DNA from: Nocardioides gilvus
Lineage (GTDB): Bacteria > Actinomycetota > Actinomycetes > Propionibacteriales > Nocardioidaceae
NCBI RefSeq assembly: GCF_003194605.1
Contig: NZ_QHKY01000007.1
Span: 1 to 64,000, forward strand
Reading direction: 5' to 3'
Length of the DNA: 64,000 bases
Shown here in pieces: positions 49,637 to 58,227 of this stretch (the first letter of the stretch is position 1; every line of letters starts with the position of its first letter). The notes beneath the pieces are model-generated. The model did not search any database. It was given only the letters and a program-made list of their open reading frames with translations, and was not told where the DNA came from. Both the position numbers and the translations under genes were made by a program.

Positions 49637-49642
49637 TAGGGT
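49637..49642 (+). promoter_or_regulatory. -10 element TAGGGT of a leaderless small gene
   Basis: TAGGGT, six bases, ATG 49649. Confidence 0.55.
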
Positions 49643-49648
49643 CGTCCC

Positions 49649-49855
49649 ATGGGCAAGGGAAAGCAGGGGAAGTCGGCCGTCGCCAAACTCCCCAAGAAGA
49701 AGTGCTGTGAGTCGAAGTCTCGCTGCGGACGCTGCCCCCTGCGCATGCTGAAGGAGGGCACCCTGCCCGCGGGTTACACCGTTCACAAGCGCAAGTTGAT
49801 GAAGGTCGGCGAAGTGCCGGCTGCCTCGAAGAAGAAGAAGAAGAAGGCCGCCTGA
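49649..49855 (+). CDS. Lys-rich small protein with Cys cluster, unknown function
   Basis: 68 aa. Central KKKCCESKSRCGRCPLRML holds CC, C and CxxC arranged like a metal or cluster site. Both ends are strongly basic, ending in a poly-Lys run. Very basic, so nucleic acid or ribosome contact is possible. The iron-box-like palindrome overlaps its promoter. I recall similar small proteins in related actinobacteria but no function. Confidence 0.75.
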   Translation: MGKGKQGKSAVAKLPKKKCCESKSRCGRCPLRMLKEGTLPAGYTVHKRKLMKVGEVPAASKKKKKKAA

Positions 49856-49884
49856 CCTTCGTCGGCGCCCGCCCGGGGCCACGG

Positions 49885-50568
49885 TCAGAAGAGGCGGTGC
49901 TCCGAGTCGTCCATTCCGCGCAGGGCGTCGTAGTCGATGACAGCGCAGGTGATTCCCCGGTCTTCGGCCAGCACGCGAGCCTGGGGCTTGATCAGTTGCG
50001 CCGCGAAGACGCCGCGCACCGGCCCCTTGGCGGTCAACAGCGGATCGCGGTTGAGCAGCTCCAGGTAGCGAGTCAGCTGCTCGACACCGTCGATCTCTCC
50101 CCGGCGCTTGATCTCGACGGCGACTGAGAGCCCGGTGGAGTCACGACACATCAGGTCGACCGGACCGATGGCGGTGGGGAACTCACGTCGTACCAGGGTC
50201 AGACCGTCGTTGATCGTCTGCGGATGCTCCGCCAGCAACTCCTGTAGATGCTTCTCGACTCCGTCCTTCTGCAGTCCGGGGTCGACCCCGAGCTCGTGAC
50301 GGGAGTCGTGGTGGATCTCCGTCAGCAGGATCCGCAGTGTGTCTCCCGCTTTGGACGTGACGACCCATTCGGGGTGTCCGTCCTCGTCGAGGCCCTCGCG
50401 CACGGTGCACGGTGGGGACATCCAGTTGAGCGGCTTGTACGAGCCGCCGTCACTGTGTACCAGCACGGATCCGTCGGCCTTGATCATCAGGACGCGGGTG
50501 GCCAGGGGGAGGTGGGCGGTCAGTCGGCCGGCGTAGTCGACCTGGCAGGTGGCAACGACAAGTCTCAC
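49885..50568 (-). CDS. nucS: mismatch-specific endonuclease NucS
   Basis: 227 aa from GTG 50568 ([16 protein letters not shown]), the conserved start; longer frames to 50607 are discarded. N-terminal DNA-binding domain with [10 protein letters not shown] and C-terminal nuclease core [20 protein letters not shown] (D-x-ExK). Carries non-canonical mismatch repair in actinobacteria that lack MutS/MutL, acting with the sliding clamp. Confidence 0.95.
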   Translation of the reverse strand: MRLVVATCQVDYAGRLTAHLPLATRVLMIKADGSVLVHSDGGSYKPLNWMSPPCTVREGLDEDGHPEWVVTSKAGDTLRILLTEIHHDSRHELGVDPGLQKDGVEKHLQELLAEHPQTINDGLTLVRREFPTAIGPVDLMCRDSTGLSVAVEIKRRGEIDGVEQLTRYLELLNRDPLLTAKGPVRGVFAAQLIKPQARVLAEDRGITCAVIDYDALRGMDDSEHRLF

Positions 50569-50661
50569 GGGCAGGCAATCTACCGGGTGGGCGCCGCAGC
50601 GGTGCACCGTGCCTGCGCCCGGCGTGTGGTGTGCATCTCGCGGGGACTCTGCGATTGCCTC

Positions 50662-50690
50662 TTGTTACCACTGGGTAAGAAAGGCATAGT
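50662..50690 (+). promoter_or_regulatory. sigma-70-type promoter of the 3-hydroxyacyl-CoA dehydrogenase gene
   Basis: TTGTTA (50662-50667), 17-base spacer, CATAGT (50685-50690), ATG 50698 seven bases later, so the transcript is probably leaderless. Confidence 0.6.
50665..50678. promoter_or_regulatory. operator palindrome TTAC-N6-GTAA in the dehydrogenase promoter
   Basis: TTAC-CACTGG-GTAA lies across the -35 and spacer. The same TTAC-N6-GTAA pattern is found before ccr at 56361-56374. Such sites are typical for TetR-family dimers. Confidence 0.55.
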
Positions 50691-50697
50691 GCCTCCC

Positions 50698-51879
50698 ATG
50701 ACTGAGAGCGCTCCTGGCACCGAGATCACCAACGACCTGATCATGCCCTACCTGAACCATGCCATCCGTATGTACGCCGAGGGGTACGCCTCCCACGCGG
50801 ACATCGATGCCGCGATGCGTTTTGGTTGCGGATACCCGGTCGGTCCGCTGACCGCCACGGAGCAGATCGGCCTGGCAGAGGTCCGCGACCTGCTCGCTGC
50901 CCAGTACGCGGTCACCGGTGACGAGCTGCACAAGCCCGCCGCCCTGCTGGAGAAGCTGGTCAGCGATGGTGCCACGACACTCTCGGTCCCGGGTGCGAGC
51001 GACGAGGCAGCCGCCCCCGAGTTGCGCCACGAGATTCGCAAGGTCGGGGTGGTCGGCACCGGCACGATGGCCGCCGGCATTGTCGAGGTCTTCGCCAAGG
51101 GTGGATTCGACGTCGTCTACGTCGGGCGCAGCCAGGAGAAGTTGGACGGCGTGGTCTCCGGGATCACCCGCTCGCTCGACAAGGCGATCTCTCGCGGCAA
51201 GCTCACCGAGGACGGCAAGACCGAGGTGCTCGACCGGCTGACGGGCGCGACCAGCCGCGAGGACCTCGCGGACGTGGACCTCGTGGTCGAGGCGATCGCC
51301 GAAGACCTGCAGATCAAGAACGAGCTCTTCGCCGACCTCGACCGGATCACCAAGCAGGGTGCCATCCTGGCCACGACGACCTCCTCGCTCCCGATCACGA
51401 CGCTGGCCCGTGCCACGTCACGCCCCGAATGGGTCATCGGGATGCACTTCTTCAACCCGGCTCCCGTGATGAAGCTGGTCGAGGTCGTCACCACCGAGCA
51501 GACCGATCTGGCCGTGGACGAGACCGTCAGGGCACTGTGCTCGACGCTGGGCAAGGTGGCGGTCTCCTGTGGGGACCGCGCCGGCTTCATCGTCAACGCC
51601 CTGCTTTTCCCCTACCTCAACGACGCCGTCAAGATGCTGGAGTCGGGCCGCGCGGAGATGAGCCAGATCGACGCCGAGGTGAAGGAGCAGGTCAAGCTGC
51701 CCCTGGGCCCCTTCGAACTGCTCGACGTCGTCGGCAACGACGTGTCGCTCGCCATCCAGAAGGAGTTGCACACCGAGTTCAAGCACGACGGCTTCGCTCC
51801 CGCCCCGATGCTGGAGGAGGTCGTCGCCCAGGGCCGCCTCGGTCGCAAGACCAAGCACGGCTTCCACGACTACCGCTGA
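50698..51879 (+). CDS. 3-hydroxybutyryl-CoA dehydrogenase with extra N-terminal 3HCDH domain
   Basis: 393 aa. Residues about 10-90 (YPVGPLTATEQIGLAEVRDLL) form a C-terminal-type 3HCDH domain placed in front. Then come the NAD-binding domain (KVGVVGTGTMAAGIVEVFAKGG from about 115), catalytic GMHFFNPAPVMKLVEVV (His) with later Ser/Asn, and the normal C-terminal domain with LPLGPFELLDVVGNDV. Oxidises or forms 3-hydroxybutyryl-CoA. Its place beside ccr, ecm and thiolase fits acetoacetyl-CoA reduction in the ethylmalonyl-CoA pathway; beta-oxidation is the alternative. Confidence 0.9.
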   Translation: MTESAPGTEITNDLIMPYLNHAIRMYAEGYASHADIDAAMRFGCGYPVGPLTATEQIGLAEVRDLLAAQYAVTGDELHKPAALLEKLVSDGATTLSVPGASDEAAAPELRHEIRKVGVVGTGTMAAGIVEVFAKGGFDVVYVGRSQEKLDGVVSGITRSLDKAISRGKLTEDGKTEVLDRLTGATSREDLADVDLVVEAIAEDLQIKNELFADLDRITKQGAILATTTSSLPITTLARATSRPEWVIGMHFFNPAPVMKLVEVVTTEQTDLAVDETVRALCSTLGKVAVSCGDRAGFIVNALLFPYLNDAVKMLESGRAEMSQIDAEVKEQVKLPLGPFELLDVVGNDVSLAIQKELHTEFKHDGFAPAPMLEEVVAQGRLGRKTKHGFHDYR

Positions 51880-51887
51880 TGTCTCTG

Positions 51888-51922
51888 CGATCCCGCCCAC
51901 GCGCTCGACGTGGGCGGGATCG
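51888..51922 (+). terminator. terminator after the dehydrogenase gene
   Basis: Fourteen-base perfect stem (51888-51901 with 51909-51922), seven-base loop; CCATTTC follows. Confidence 0.85.
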
Positions 51923-51976
51923 GCCATTTCAGCCAGTTCCCCCGACTCCTCACTGCCGGCCCCTTCGTGCCTGACC

Positions 51977-51982
51977 TAGGCT
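51977..51982 (+). promoter_or_regulatory. -10 element TAGGCT of a leaderless gene
   Basis: TAGGCT, six bases, ATG 51989. Confidence 0.55.
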
Positions 51983-51988
51983 GGAGAC

Positions 51989-52774
51989 ATGGTTGAACTC
52001 CTGGTGGTGGCGCTCATCGTGGGTGGGGCCCTGTGGGCCGTCGTCCGGGCCTCGAACAAGTCCAAGGCCCGAGCCCTCGAGCGGGCAGAGGCGGAGTTGG
52101 CTCCGGTACGCCGACTGGTCGAGGAGGACATCACTGCCCTCGGCGTCGAGCTGCAGGACCTGGACATCGACGTGGCCGGTCACAGCCTCGATGCCGGCGC
52201 CCACTCCGACTACCAACGAGCCCTGGACGCGTACGAGGCCGCCAAGGTCGCCGCAGCCCAGCTGACGGCCCCAGAGCAGGTCAGGAACGTGACCGAGATC
52301 CTCGAGGACGGTCGCTACGCCATGGCGTGCGTACGGGCGCGAGTGGTTGGCGATGCGCTCCCGTCACGCAGGCCACCCTGCTTCTTCGATCCCCGGCACG
52401 GGCTCTCCGTCGCTGACGTGTCATGGACCCCGCCGGGCGGCGCGCCCCGCGACGTCCCGGCCTGTGCGCTGGACATCGAACGGGTCCGCGCCGGGGCCGA
52501 GCCCGACATCCGCAAGGTCATGGTGGGGTCGCAACGGGTTCCCTACTGGCAGGGCGGGCGGGCGTACCAGCCGTACGCCGCCGGATACTACGGGGGTTTC
52601 GGGCCCATGCAGTGGATGTTCATGGGAGTGCTCTTCAGCGGTGGCCTGGACGGTTTCGGCGACGCCGTGGGTGGCATCGGCGAGGGCATCGGGGACGCGA
52701 TCGGCGGTATCGGTGAGGGCATGGGGGACGCCTTCGGTGGTCTCGGAGACCTCTTCGACGGTTTCGACCTGTGA
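51989..52774 (+). CDS. membrane-anchored protein with Gly-rich tail, unknown function
   Basis: 261 aa. N-terminal helix (VELLVVALIVGGALWAVV), a charged helical region, a middle part with Cys (PPCFFDPRHGL, PACALDIERV), then a Tyr/Gly segment and a tail of repeats of the type GDAxGGIGEGxGDAxGG (about 220-255). No recognised domain. Overlaps the next hydrolase gene by four bases (GTGA). Confidence 0.75.
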   Translation: MVELLVVALIVGGALWAVVRASNKSKARALERAEAELAPVRRLVEEDITALGVELQDLDIDVAGHSLDAGAHSDYQRALDAYEAAKVAAAQLTAPEQVRNVTEILEDGRYAMACVRARVVGDALPSRRPPCFFDPRHGLSVADVSWTPPGGAPRDVPACALDIERVRAGAEPDIRKVMVGSQRVPYWQGGRAYQPYAAGYYGGFGPMQWMFMGVLFSGGLDGFGDAVGGIGEGIGDAIGGIGEGMGDAFGGLGDLFDGFDL

Positions 52775-53580
52775 GCGGCCCATCCACTGAACCCCTGCAC
52801 ACGGTCAGCCTGGGGGACTCCGGTCCACCGGTCGTCTTCTGCCACGGACTCTTCGGTCAGGGACGCAACTGGACCCAGATCGGGAAGGAATTGGCAGACG
52901 ATCACCGGGTCCTCCTGGTCGACCTGCCCAACCACGGCCAGTCACCGTGGACGGAGTCCGTGGATCTTGTGGACGACGCCGACCGCCTTGCCGAACTGAT
53001 CAGGCCACTGGGCCCGGTCGCGTTGGTGGGGCACTCCATGGGCGGCAAGGTGGCGATGTTGACGGCCTTGCGTCATCCGGACCTGGTCGAGCGCCTCGCG
53101 ATCGTGGACATCTCCCCGGTGACCTACGACAGCAAAGACGAGTTCGCGGGGTACATCGACGCGATGACCGCTCTCGACCTGGACGCGATCGAGCGGAGGT
53201 CGGACGCTGACGCCCGGCTGCGGCAGGCAGTGCCGATCCCCATGGTGCGCAGTTTTCTGCTCCAGAACCTGCGACGGAGCGATGAGGGGTGGCGCTGGCA
53301 ACTGAATCTGCCCGTGCTCCGTGCTGCCCTCGACGACATCGGCGGCTGGCACGAGGAGTGGACCCAGGACAGTGAGCCGTACGACGGGCCCACGTGGTGG
53401 ATCGCCGGCGCGAACTCGGCCTACGTGCAGGACGAGTACGCGCCGGCGATGGAGGCGCTCTTTCCGAGGGTGCGGCGGGTCACCGTCAAGGAGGCCGGGC
53501 ACTGGGTGCACTCCGAGCGCCCGGACGTCTTCGTCCAGGTGCTGGAGCAGTTCCTCAGCTCTGGTCGTCGTCCTCGCTGA
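52771..53580 (+). CDS. alpha/beta hydrolase (YbfF-like esterase)
   Basis: 269 aa, GTG start. Oxyanion region FCHGLFGQGRNW, nucleophile elbow GHSMGGK (Ser near residue 90), D in AGANSAYV region, and H in EAGHWVHSERPD. Similar to E. coli YbfF acyl-CoA/short-chain esterases. The 3' end overlaps the opposite-strand coiled-coil gene by 26 bp. Confidence 0.88.
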   Translation: MSGPSTEPLHTVSLGDSGPPVVFCHGLFGQGRNWTQIGKELADDHRVLLVDLPNHGQSPWTESVDLVDDADRLAELIRPLGPVALVGHSMGGKVAMLTALRHPDLVERLAIVDISPVTYDSKDEFAGYIDAMTALDLDAIERRSDADARLRQAVPIPMVRSFLLQNLRRSDEGWRWQLNLPVLRAALDDIGGWHEEWTQDSEPYDGPTWWIAGANSAYVQDEYAPAMEALFPRVRRVTVKEAGHWVHSERPDVFVQVLEQFLSSGRRPR

Positions 53581-54820
53581 ACCCTGCGACCACGTCGCGC
53601 AGGGCACCCAACTGCGCGGTGATCGCGTCACGACGCTTGCCCATGCGATCGACCTCTGAACGCAGGGCAGCGAGCTCGCGCTCGGCGTCCGCGTGACCGC
53701 TGGCGGCGATGGCCTCAGCCTGGGTCTTCGCCGACGTCACGATCTGCTGGGCCTCGCGACGGGCGCGCACCACGAGCGCCTCGGCCTCCGTCTGGGCCTG
53801 CTGACGCTTGGCGGCGGCCTGGGTCATCGCTTCACGGGCTCGGGTCTCGGCGGCGGTGGCGCGCTCCTCGGCCTCCTTGACCAGACGTGCAGTCTCCGCA
53901 GTGGCGTTGCTGTGGTGCTCCGAGGCCTCGCGAGCCAGACGCTCCTTCTCCACGGCCAGGGTGCGACGGGCCTCCTGGACCTCGCGATCGGCCGCAGCGC
54001 GGGACTGCTCGGCTTCCCGGGTGGCGGTGGTGCGCAGGTCCTGGGTCTCCTGCTGTGCGGCCAGACGGAGCTGCTCCGCCTCCCGCTTGGCCGATGCGCG
54101 CAGGTCCTCGGCCTCGGAGACGGCCAGCGCTCGCTCCTGCTCGGCGTCGGCCAGGACTCGTACGCGGGAGTCCTCGAGCTCCTTCAGCTGCACGACCCGC
54201 ATGTCCTCGGCCTCGCGGGATGCCTCGGCCCGGATGGCCCGGGCGTCGCGCTGCGCCTGCTCCCGGATCTCCTCGGCCTCGCGCACCGCGGCGGCCCGCA
54301 CGTCAGCGGCCTCGTCCTCGGCCAGCCGGAGCATGGAGGCTGCCCGACCGCCCAGGCCCGCGTACGTCGGCTTCTCGGACTCGTCGAGGGACGCGCGCGT
54401 CTGCTCGAGCTCGGTCTCGAGCGCAGTTGTCCTGGCGAGGGCCTGCTGCACACGGGCGTTCAGGTCGGCGATGGCCGCGCTGTTGGACTGCAGGAACCTG
54501 TCGACGGCGTCCTTGTCGTAGCCGCCTCGTCGTACGAGCGGAAGCGACGGGACAGCGGGACCTGACGTGGCCGGCGCACCGGTGGCCGGGGTCGGCGTCA
54601 CGGGACGTGCGGGCTGGGCAGCGGCGGCCGCCGGGCGAGTCGTGGCGACCTTGACCGGGTTGGCCGCAGGAGTGGCTCGGGTCACTGTGGGGATGGCTCG
54701 GGTGGGGGCATTCTCGGACTCGGCGGAAGAGGGTTTGACCTTCACCCGCTGGGTCTCCACGGAGTCGTTGGAAGCCTCCGGTTCAGCGTCAAAGATGGAC
54801 AGGCCCTCGTCGCGGCTCAT
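53555..54820 (-). CDS. DivIVA/FilP/Scy-like coiled-coil protein
   Basis: 421 aa from ATG 54820 (MSRDEGLSIFDAEPE); ATG 54847 is an in-frame alternative. Ala/Pro/Thr-rich disordered N-terminus (to about 100), then a DivIVA-type segment (RRGGYDKDAVDRFLQSNSAAIADL). About 280 residues of coiled coil with repeated REAE/REAEE heptads follow. Such proteins organise polar growth or the cytoskeleton in actinobacteria. Convergent overlap with the esterase gene. Confidence 0.85.
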   Translation of the reverse strand: MSRDEGLSIFDAEPEASNDSVETQRVKVKPSSAESENAPTRAIPTVTRATPAANPVKVATTRPAAAAAQPARPVTPTPATGAPATSGPAVPSLPLVRRGGYDKDAVDRFLQSNSAAIADLNARVQQALARTTALETELEQTRASLDESEKPTYAGLGGRAASMLRLAEDEAADVRAAAVREAEEIREQAQRDARAIRAEASREAEDMRVVQLKELEDSRVRVLADAEQERALAVSEAEDLRASAKREAEQLRLAAQQETQDLRTTATREAEQSRAAADREVQEARRTLAVEKERLAREASEHHSNATAETARLVKEAEERATAAETRAREAMTQAAAKRQQAQTEAEALVVRARREAQQIVTSAKTQAEAIAASGHADAERELAALRSEVDRMGKRRDAITAQLGALRDVVAGFSEDDDQS

Positions 54821-54898
54821 GTATGAGGACACCCTTTCAGGATTCATCGGTGGGATCGTTCCGGCTCTTCGTCAAGTGTGACTGATGGGAAAAACAAA

Positions 54899-54950
54899 CA
54901 CACCCCGCATCGCCAACTTGGGACCACGAAGTTGGGCGGTGCGGGGTGTG
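54899..54950 (-). terminator. strong intrinsic terminator of ccr
   Basis: About 21 bp of stem (54899-54919 with 54929-54950, one bulged G, one G-U), nine-base loop. On the minus strand it is followed by TGTTTGTTTTT, a rare U-tract in this GC-rich window. Confidence 0.9.
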
Positions 54951-54980
54951 CGAGGTGGAACGGTGCCGCAGGAGGCTTGA

Positions 54981-56321
54981 TCAGACTCCGCGGAAGCGGT
55001 TGAGCGCTTCGAGGTGTTCGGCGCGCATCTCCTGGTTGCGCACGCCCTGGCCCTCCTCGGGAGCGAGGCAGAGCACGCCGACCTTGCCCTGGTGGGCGTT
55101 CTTGTGGACGTCGAGGGAAGCCTGGCCGACCTCGTCGAGGGAGTAGGTCTTCGACAGTGTCGGGTGGATCTTGCCCTGGGCGATGAGGCGGTTGGCCTCC
55201 CACGACTCGCGGTAGTTGGCGAAGTGGCTGGAGATGATGCGCTTGAGGTTCATCCACAGGTAGCGGTTGTCGTACTCGTGCATGTAGCCCGAGGTGGAGG
55301 CGCAGGTGGTGATCACCCCGCCCTTGCGGGTGACGAAGACCGAGGCGCCGAAGGTCTCACGGCCCGGGTGCTCGAAGACGATGTCGATGTCTTCGCCGCC
55401 GGTGAGCTCGCGGATCTTGGAGCCGAGGCGCTTCCACTCCTTGGGGTCCTGCTTGGTGCCCTCTTCGTTCCAGAACTTGTAGTTCTCCTCGGAGCGGTTG
55501 ATGATCAGCTCCGCGCCCATGGAGCGGGCGATGTTGGCCTTTTCCTCGTTGGAGACCACGCAGATCGGGTTGGCACCGCCGTTGAGGGCGTACTGGGTGG
55601 CGAAACCGCCGAGGCCACCGGAGGCGCCCCAGATCAGGACGTTGTCGCCCTGCTTCATGTTGCCGCCGTTGGCGGAGACGAGCTGGCGGTAGGCGGTGGC
55701 GTTGACCAGGCCGGGGGCCGCGGCCTCTTCCCAGGTGAGGTGCTCAGCCTTGGGCATGAGCTGGTTGGCCTTGACCAGGGCCACATGAGCGAGTCCACCG
55801 AAGTTGGTCTCGAAGCCCCAGATGCGCTGCTCGGTGTCGAGCATCGTGTCGTTGTGGCCGTCGGGGCCCTCGAGGTCGACCGAGAGGCAGTGCGCGACCA
55901 CGCGGTCGCCGGCCTTCCAGCGCTGGACGCCGGGTCCGGTCTGGAGGACCACGCCGGAGAGGTCGGAACCGACCACGTGGTACGGCAGGTCGTGGCGCTT
56001 GCCGAGGTCGGAGCTCCGTCCCAGGCGCTCGAGGAAGCCGAAGGTGGAGACGGGCTCGAAGATCGAGGTCCACACGGTGTTGTAGTTGATGGCCGAGGCC
56101 ATCACGGCGACGAGGGCTTCTCCGGGGCCGAGCTCCGGCATCGCGACGTCGTCGATGTGCAAGGACTTGCGCGGGTCCTTGTCGCGGCTCGCCATGCCCT
56201 CGAACATGTTCGCGTCCTCCTTCTTCACGAAGGCGGCACGGTAGTGGTCGGGCAGTTCGAGGTTGGCGAAGTCATCGGACGTCGCGCTGTCGGACTGGAT
56301 GGCTTCGAGGATCTTCTGCAC
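54981..56321 (-). CDS. ccr: crotonyl-CoA carboxylase/reductase
   Basis: 446 aa from GTG 56321 (TAGGAG at -8). MDR fold with Ccr hallmarks: AINYNTVWTSIFEP, YHVVGSDLSGVV, LVNATAYRQLVS, NVLIWGASGGLGGFATQYAL, FEHPGRETFGASVFV, and ISSHFANYRESWEANR. Reductively carboxylates crotonyl-CoA to ethylmalonyl-CoA with NADPH, the key step of the ethylmalonyl-CoA pathway and a source of polyketide extender units. Confidence 0.97.
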   Translation of the reverse strand: MQKILEAIQSDSATSDDFANLELPDHYRAAFVKKEDANMFEGMASRDKDPRKSLHIDDVAMPELGPGEALVAVMASAINYNTVWTSIFEPVSTFGFLERLGRSSDLGKRHDLPYHVVGSDLSGVVLQTGPGVQRWKAGDRVVAHCLSVDLEGPDGHNDTMLDTEQRIWGFETNFGGLAHVALVKANQLMPKAEHLTWEEAAAPGLVNATAYRQLVSANGGNMKQGDNVLIWGASGGLGGFATQYALNGGANPICVVSNEEKANIARSMGAELIINRSEENYKFWNEEGTKQDPKEWKRLGSKIRELTGGEDIDIVFEHPGRETFGASVFVTRKGGVITTCASTSGYMHEYDNRYLWMNLKRIISSHFANYRESWEANRLIAQGKIHPTLSKTYSLDEVGQASLDVHKNAHQGKVGVLCLAPEEGQGVRNQEMRAEHLEALNRFRGV

Positions 56322-56360
56322 GGGGTGTCTCCTAGGAGGCTCAGGGCGTTCCGGTGAAGG

Positions 56361-56374
56361 TTACGTGTCAGTAA
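56361..56374. promoter_or_regulatory. operator palindrome TTAC-N6-GTAA upstream of ccr
   Basis: TTAC-GTGTCA-GTAA, extended to GGTTAC/GTAACC, 40 bp before the ccr start. It overlaps a candidate minus-strand -10 TAACCT. Same pattern as at 50665-50678. Confidence 0.6.
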
Positions 56375-56448
56375 CCCTGTCGGGAAGGGCTGTGCGCCAC
56401 TTCACACCCTGAGCGCCCAGGGCGTGGCGGGTGTCGGCGGGGTGAAAG

Positions 56449-56901
56449 TCAGTGGGCCGCGTGCGCAGCCGGCTCGACCAGCTCGACCAGCACGCCGCCG
56501 GCGTCCTTCGGGTGCACGAAGTTGATGCGCGAGTTCGCGGTACCGCGCTTGGGGGCGTCGTACAGGAGTCGGACGCCGCGCTCGCGCAGGATGGCGCTGA
56601 CGGCGTCGACGTCGGTGACCCGGTAGGCCAGCTGCTGCAGGCCCGGCCCGGACCGTGTGAGGAACTTGGCGATGGTCGACTCCTCGTTGAGGGGAGCGAG
56701 CAGCTGGATGAATGAGCCGGACTCGCCCACCGCGACCATGGCCTCTCGGACGCCCTGCTCCTCGTTGGTCTCACTGTGGGCGACCTCCATGCCGAAGACA
56801 TCGCGGTAGAGCGCGATCGCCTCGTCGAGGTCAGGGACCGCGATGCCGACGTGGTCGATGGCGGTGAAGAGGTGGGCGGGGATCTCCAACGATGCGTTCA
56901 T
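56449..56901 (-). CDS. methylmalonyl-CoA epimerase
   Basis: 150 aa from ATG 56901. Glyoxalase/VOC fold: AIDHVGIAVPDLDEAI (metal His), FIQLLAPLNEEST, GLQQLAYRVTDVD (metal His replaced in this strand by Gln-Gln-Leu-Ala-Tyr), RINFVHPKDAGGVLVELVEP (metal Glu). Epimerises methylmalonyl-CoA; also acts on ethylmalonyl-CoA in this pathway. 127 bp before ccr, so ccr probably has its own promoter. Confidence 0.92.
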   Translation of the reverse strand: MNASLEIPAHLFTAIDHVGIAVPDLDEAIALYRDVFGMEVAHSETNEEQGVREAMVAVGESGSFIQLLAPLNEESTIAKFLTRSGPGLQQLAYRVTDVDAVSAILRERGVRLLYDAPKRGTANSRINFVHPKDAGGVLVELVEPAAHAAH

Positions 56902-56983
56902 GGCTACATGTTCGCCCCGCCCCGGTGGACACGGACACCGGGTCCACATCCGGGACACCCGAAGGGGGCGCGGGGGTGGCGAC

Positions 56984-56989
56984 TAGGCT
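56984..56989 (+). promoter_or_regulatory. -10 element TAGGCT for the thiolase gene
   Basis: TAGGCT about 37 bases before ATG 57026; the leader holds AGGAGG at 57011-57016. Confidence 0.5.
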
Positions 56990-57025
56990 CGGTCCATCAG
57001 CTTGTCCACCAGGAGGCCATCACCC

Positions 57026-58219
57026 ATGTCAGGCATCACTTCAGTCATCGTTGCAGGCGCGCGCACCCCCATCGGTCGACTCCTTGGAGGGCTCAAGGAC
57101 CAGAGCGCCGCAGATCTCGGTGGCGTGGCCATCGCAGGCGCGCTCGAGAAGGCCGGCGTGTCCGGTGAGCAGGTCGAGTACGTGGTCATGGGTCACGTCA
57201 TCCAGGCGGGCACAGGCCAGATCACCGCTCGTCAGGCCGCGGTCAAGGGCGGCATCCCGATGGGTGTCCCGGCCCTGACCATCAACAAGGTGTGCCTCTC
57301 CGGCATCAACGCCATCGCCTTGGCCGACCAGTTGATCCGTGCTGGCGAGCACGAGATCGTCGTGGCCGGTGGCATGGAGTCGATGACCCAGGCCCCGCAC
57401 CTGCTCCAGAAGTCCCGTGAGGGCTTCAAGTACGGCGACACCGCTCTGGTCGACTCGATGGCCTACGACGCGCTCTTCGACCAGTTCACCGACCAGGGCA
57501 TGGGCAACCTCACCGAGTCCTGCAACCAGGCCGGCGCCAGCCTCTCCCGCGAGGAGCAGGACGCTTTCTCGGCCCAGTCGCACCAGCGTGCCGCAGAGGC
57601 CTGGAAGAACGGCGTCTTCGCCGACGAGGTCGTGCCGGTGACCATCAAGTCACGCCGTGGCGACACGGTCGTCTCCACCGACGAGGGCGTGCGGGGCGAC
57701 ACCACGACCGAGTCGTTGAGCGGTCTGCGTCCGGCCTTCGCCAAGGACGGCACCATCACCGCAGCCTCCTCGTCGCAGATCTCCGACGGCGCTGCCGCTG
57801 TCGTCGTGATGAGCAAGGCCAAGGCCGAGGAACTGGGCCTCACCTGGCTCGCCGAGATCGGCGCCTCCGGCCAGGTTGCCGGGCCCGACTCCACGCTCCA
57901 GTTGCAGCCGGCCAACGCCATCAAGAAGGCTGCCGAGAAGGAGGGCATCGCCGTCGCGGACATCGACCTCTTCGAGCTCAACGAGGCCTTCGCCGCCGTC
58001 GGCATCGAGTCCGCGCGCGCGCTCGGCGTCTCCGAGGACAAGGTCAACGTCAACGGTGGCGCAATCGCCCTCGGACACCCCGTGGGCATGTCCGGTGCCC
58101 GCATCGTGCTGCACCTGGCGCTCGAGCTCCAGCGCCGTGGTGGCGGCGTCGGTGCCGCTGCTCTGTGTGGTGGAGGCGGTCAGGGCGACGCCCTGATCGT
58201 CCGGGTCCCGAAGGCCTGA
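57026..58219 (+). CDS. acetyl-CoA C-acetyltransferase (thiolase)
   Basis: 397 aa from ATG 57026. Active sites: Cys in [11 protein letters not shown] (near residue 89), His in [16 protein letters not shown] (near 353), Cys in [12 protein letters not shown] (near 383). Biosynthetic thiolase that joins two acetyl-CoA to acetoacetyl-CoA, the entry step of the ethylmalonyl-CoA pathway. Divergent from epimerase; eight bases before meaB. Confidence 0.95.
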   Translation: MSGITSVIVAGARTPIGRLLGGLKDQSAADLGGVAIAGALEKAGVSGEQVEYVVMGHVIQAGTGQITARQAAVKGGIPMGVPALTINKVCLSGINAIALADQLIRAGEHEIVVAGGMESMTQAPHLLQKSREGFKYGDTALVDSMAYDALFDQFTDQGMGNLTESCNQAGASLSREEQDAFSAQSHQRAAEAWKNGVFADEVVPVTIKSRRGDTVVSTDEGVRGDTTTESLSGLRPAFAKDGTITAASSSQISDGAAAVVVMSKAKAEELGLTWLAEIGASGQVAGPDSTLQLQPANAIKKAAEKEGIAVADIDLFELNEAFAAVGIESARALGVSEDKVNVNGGAIALGHPVGMSGARIVLHLALELQRRGGGVGAAALCGGGGQGDALIVRVPKA

Positions 58220-58227
58220 TCGCACCA

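Noticed and set aside
56902-57025. A third TTAC-N6-GTAA site between epimerase and thiolase
   Set aside because: No such sequence is present; only a loose GTGGAC/GTCCAC inverted repeat is seen.
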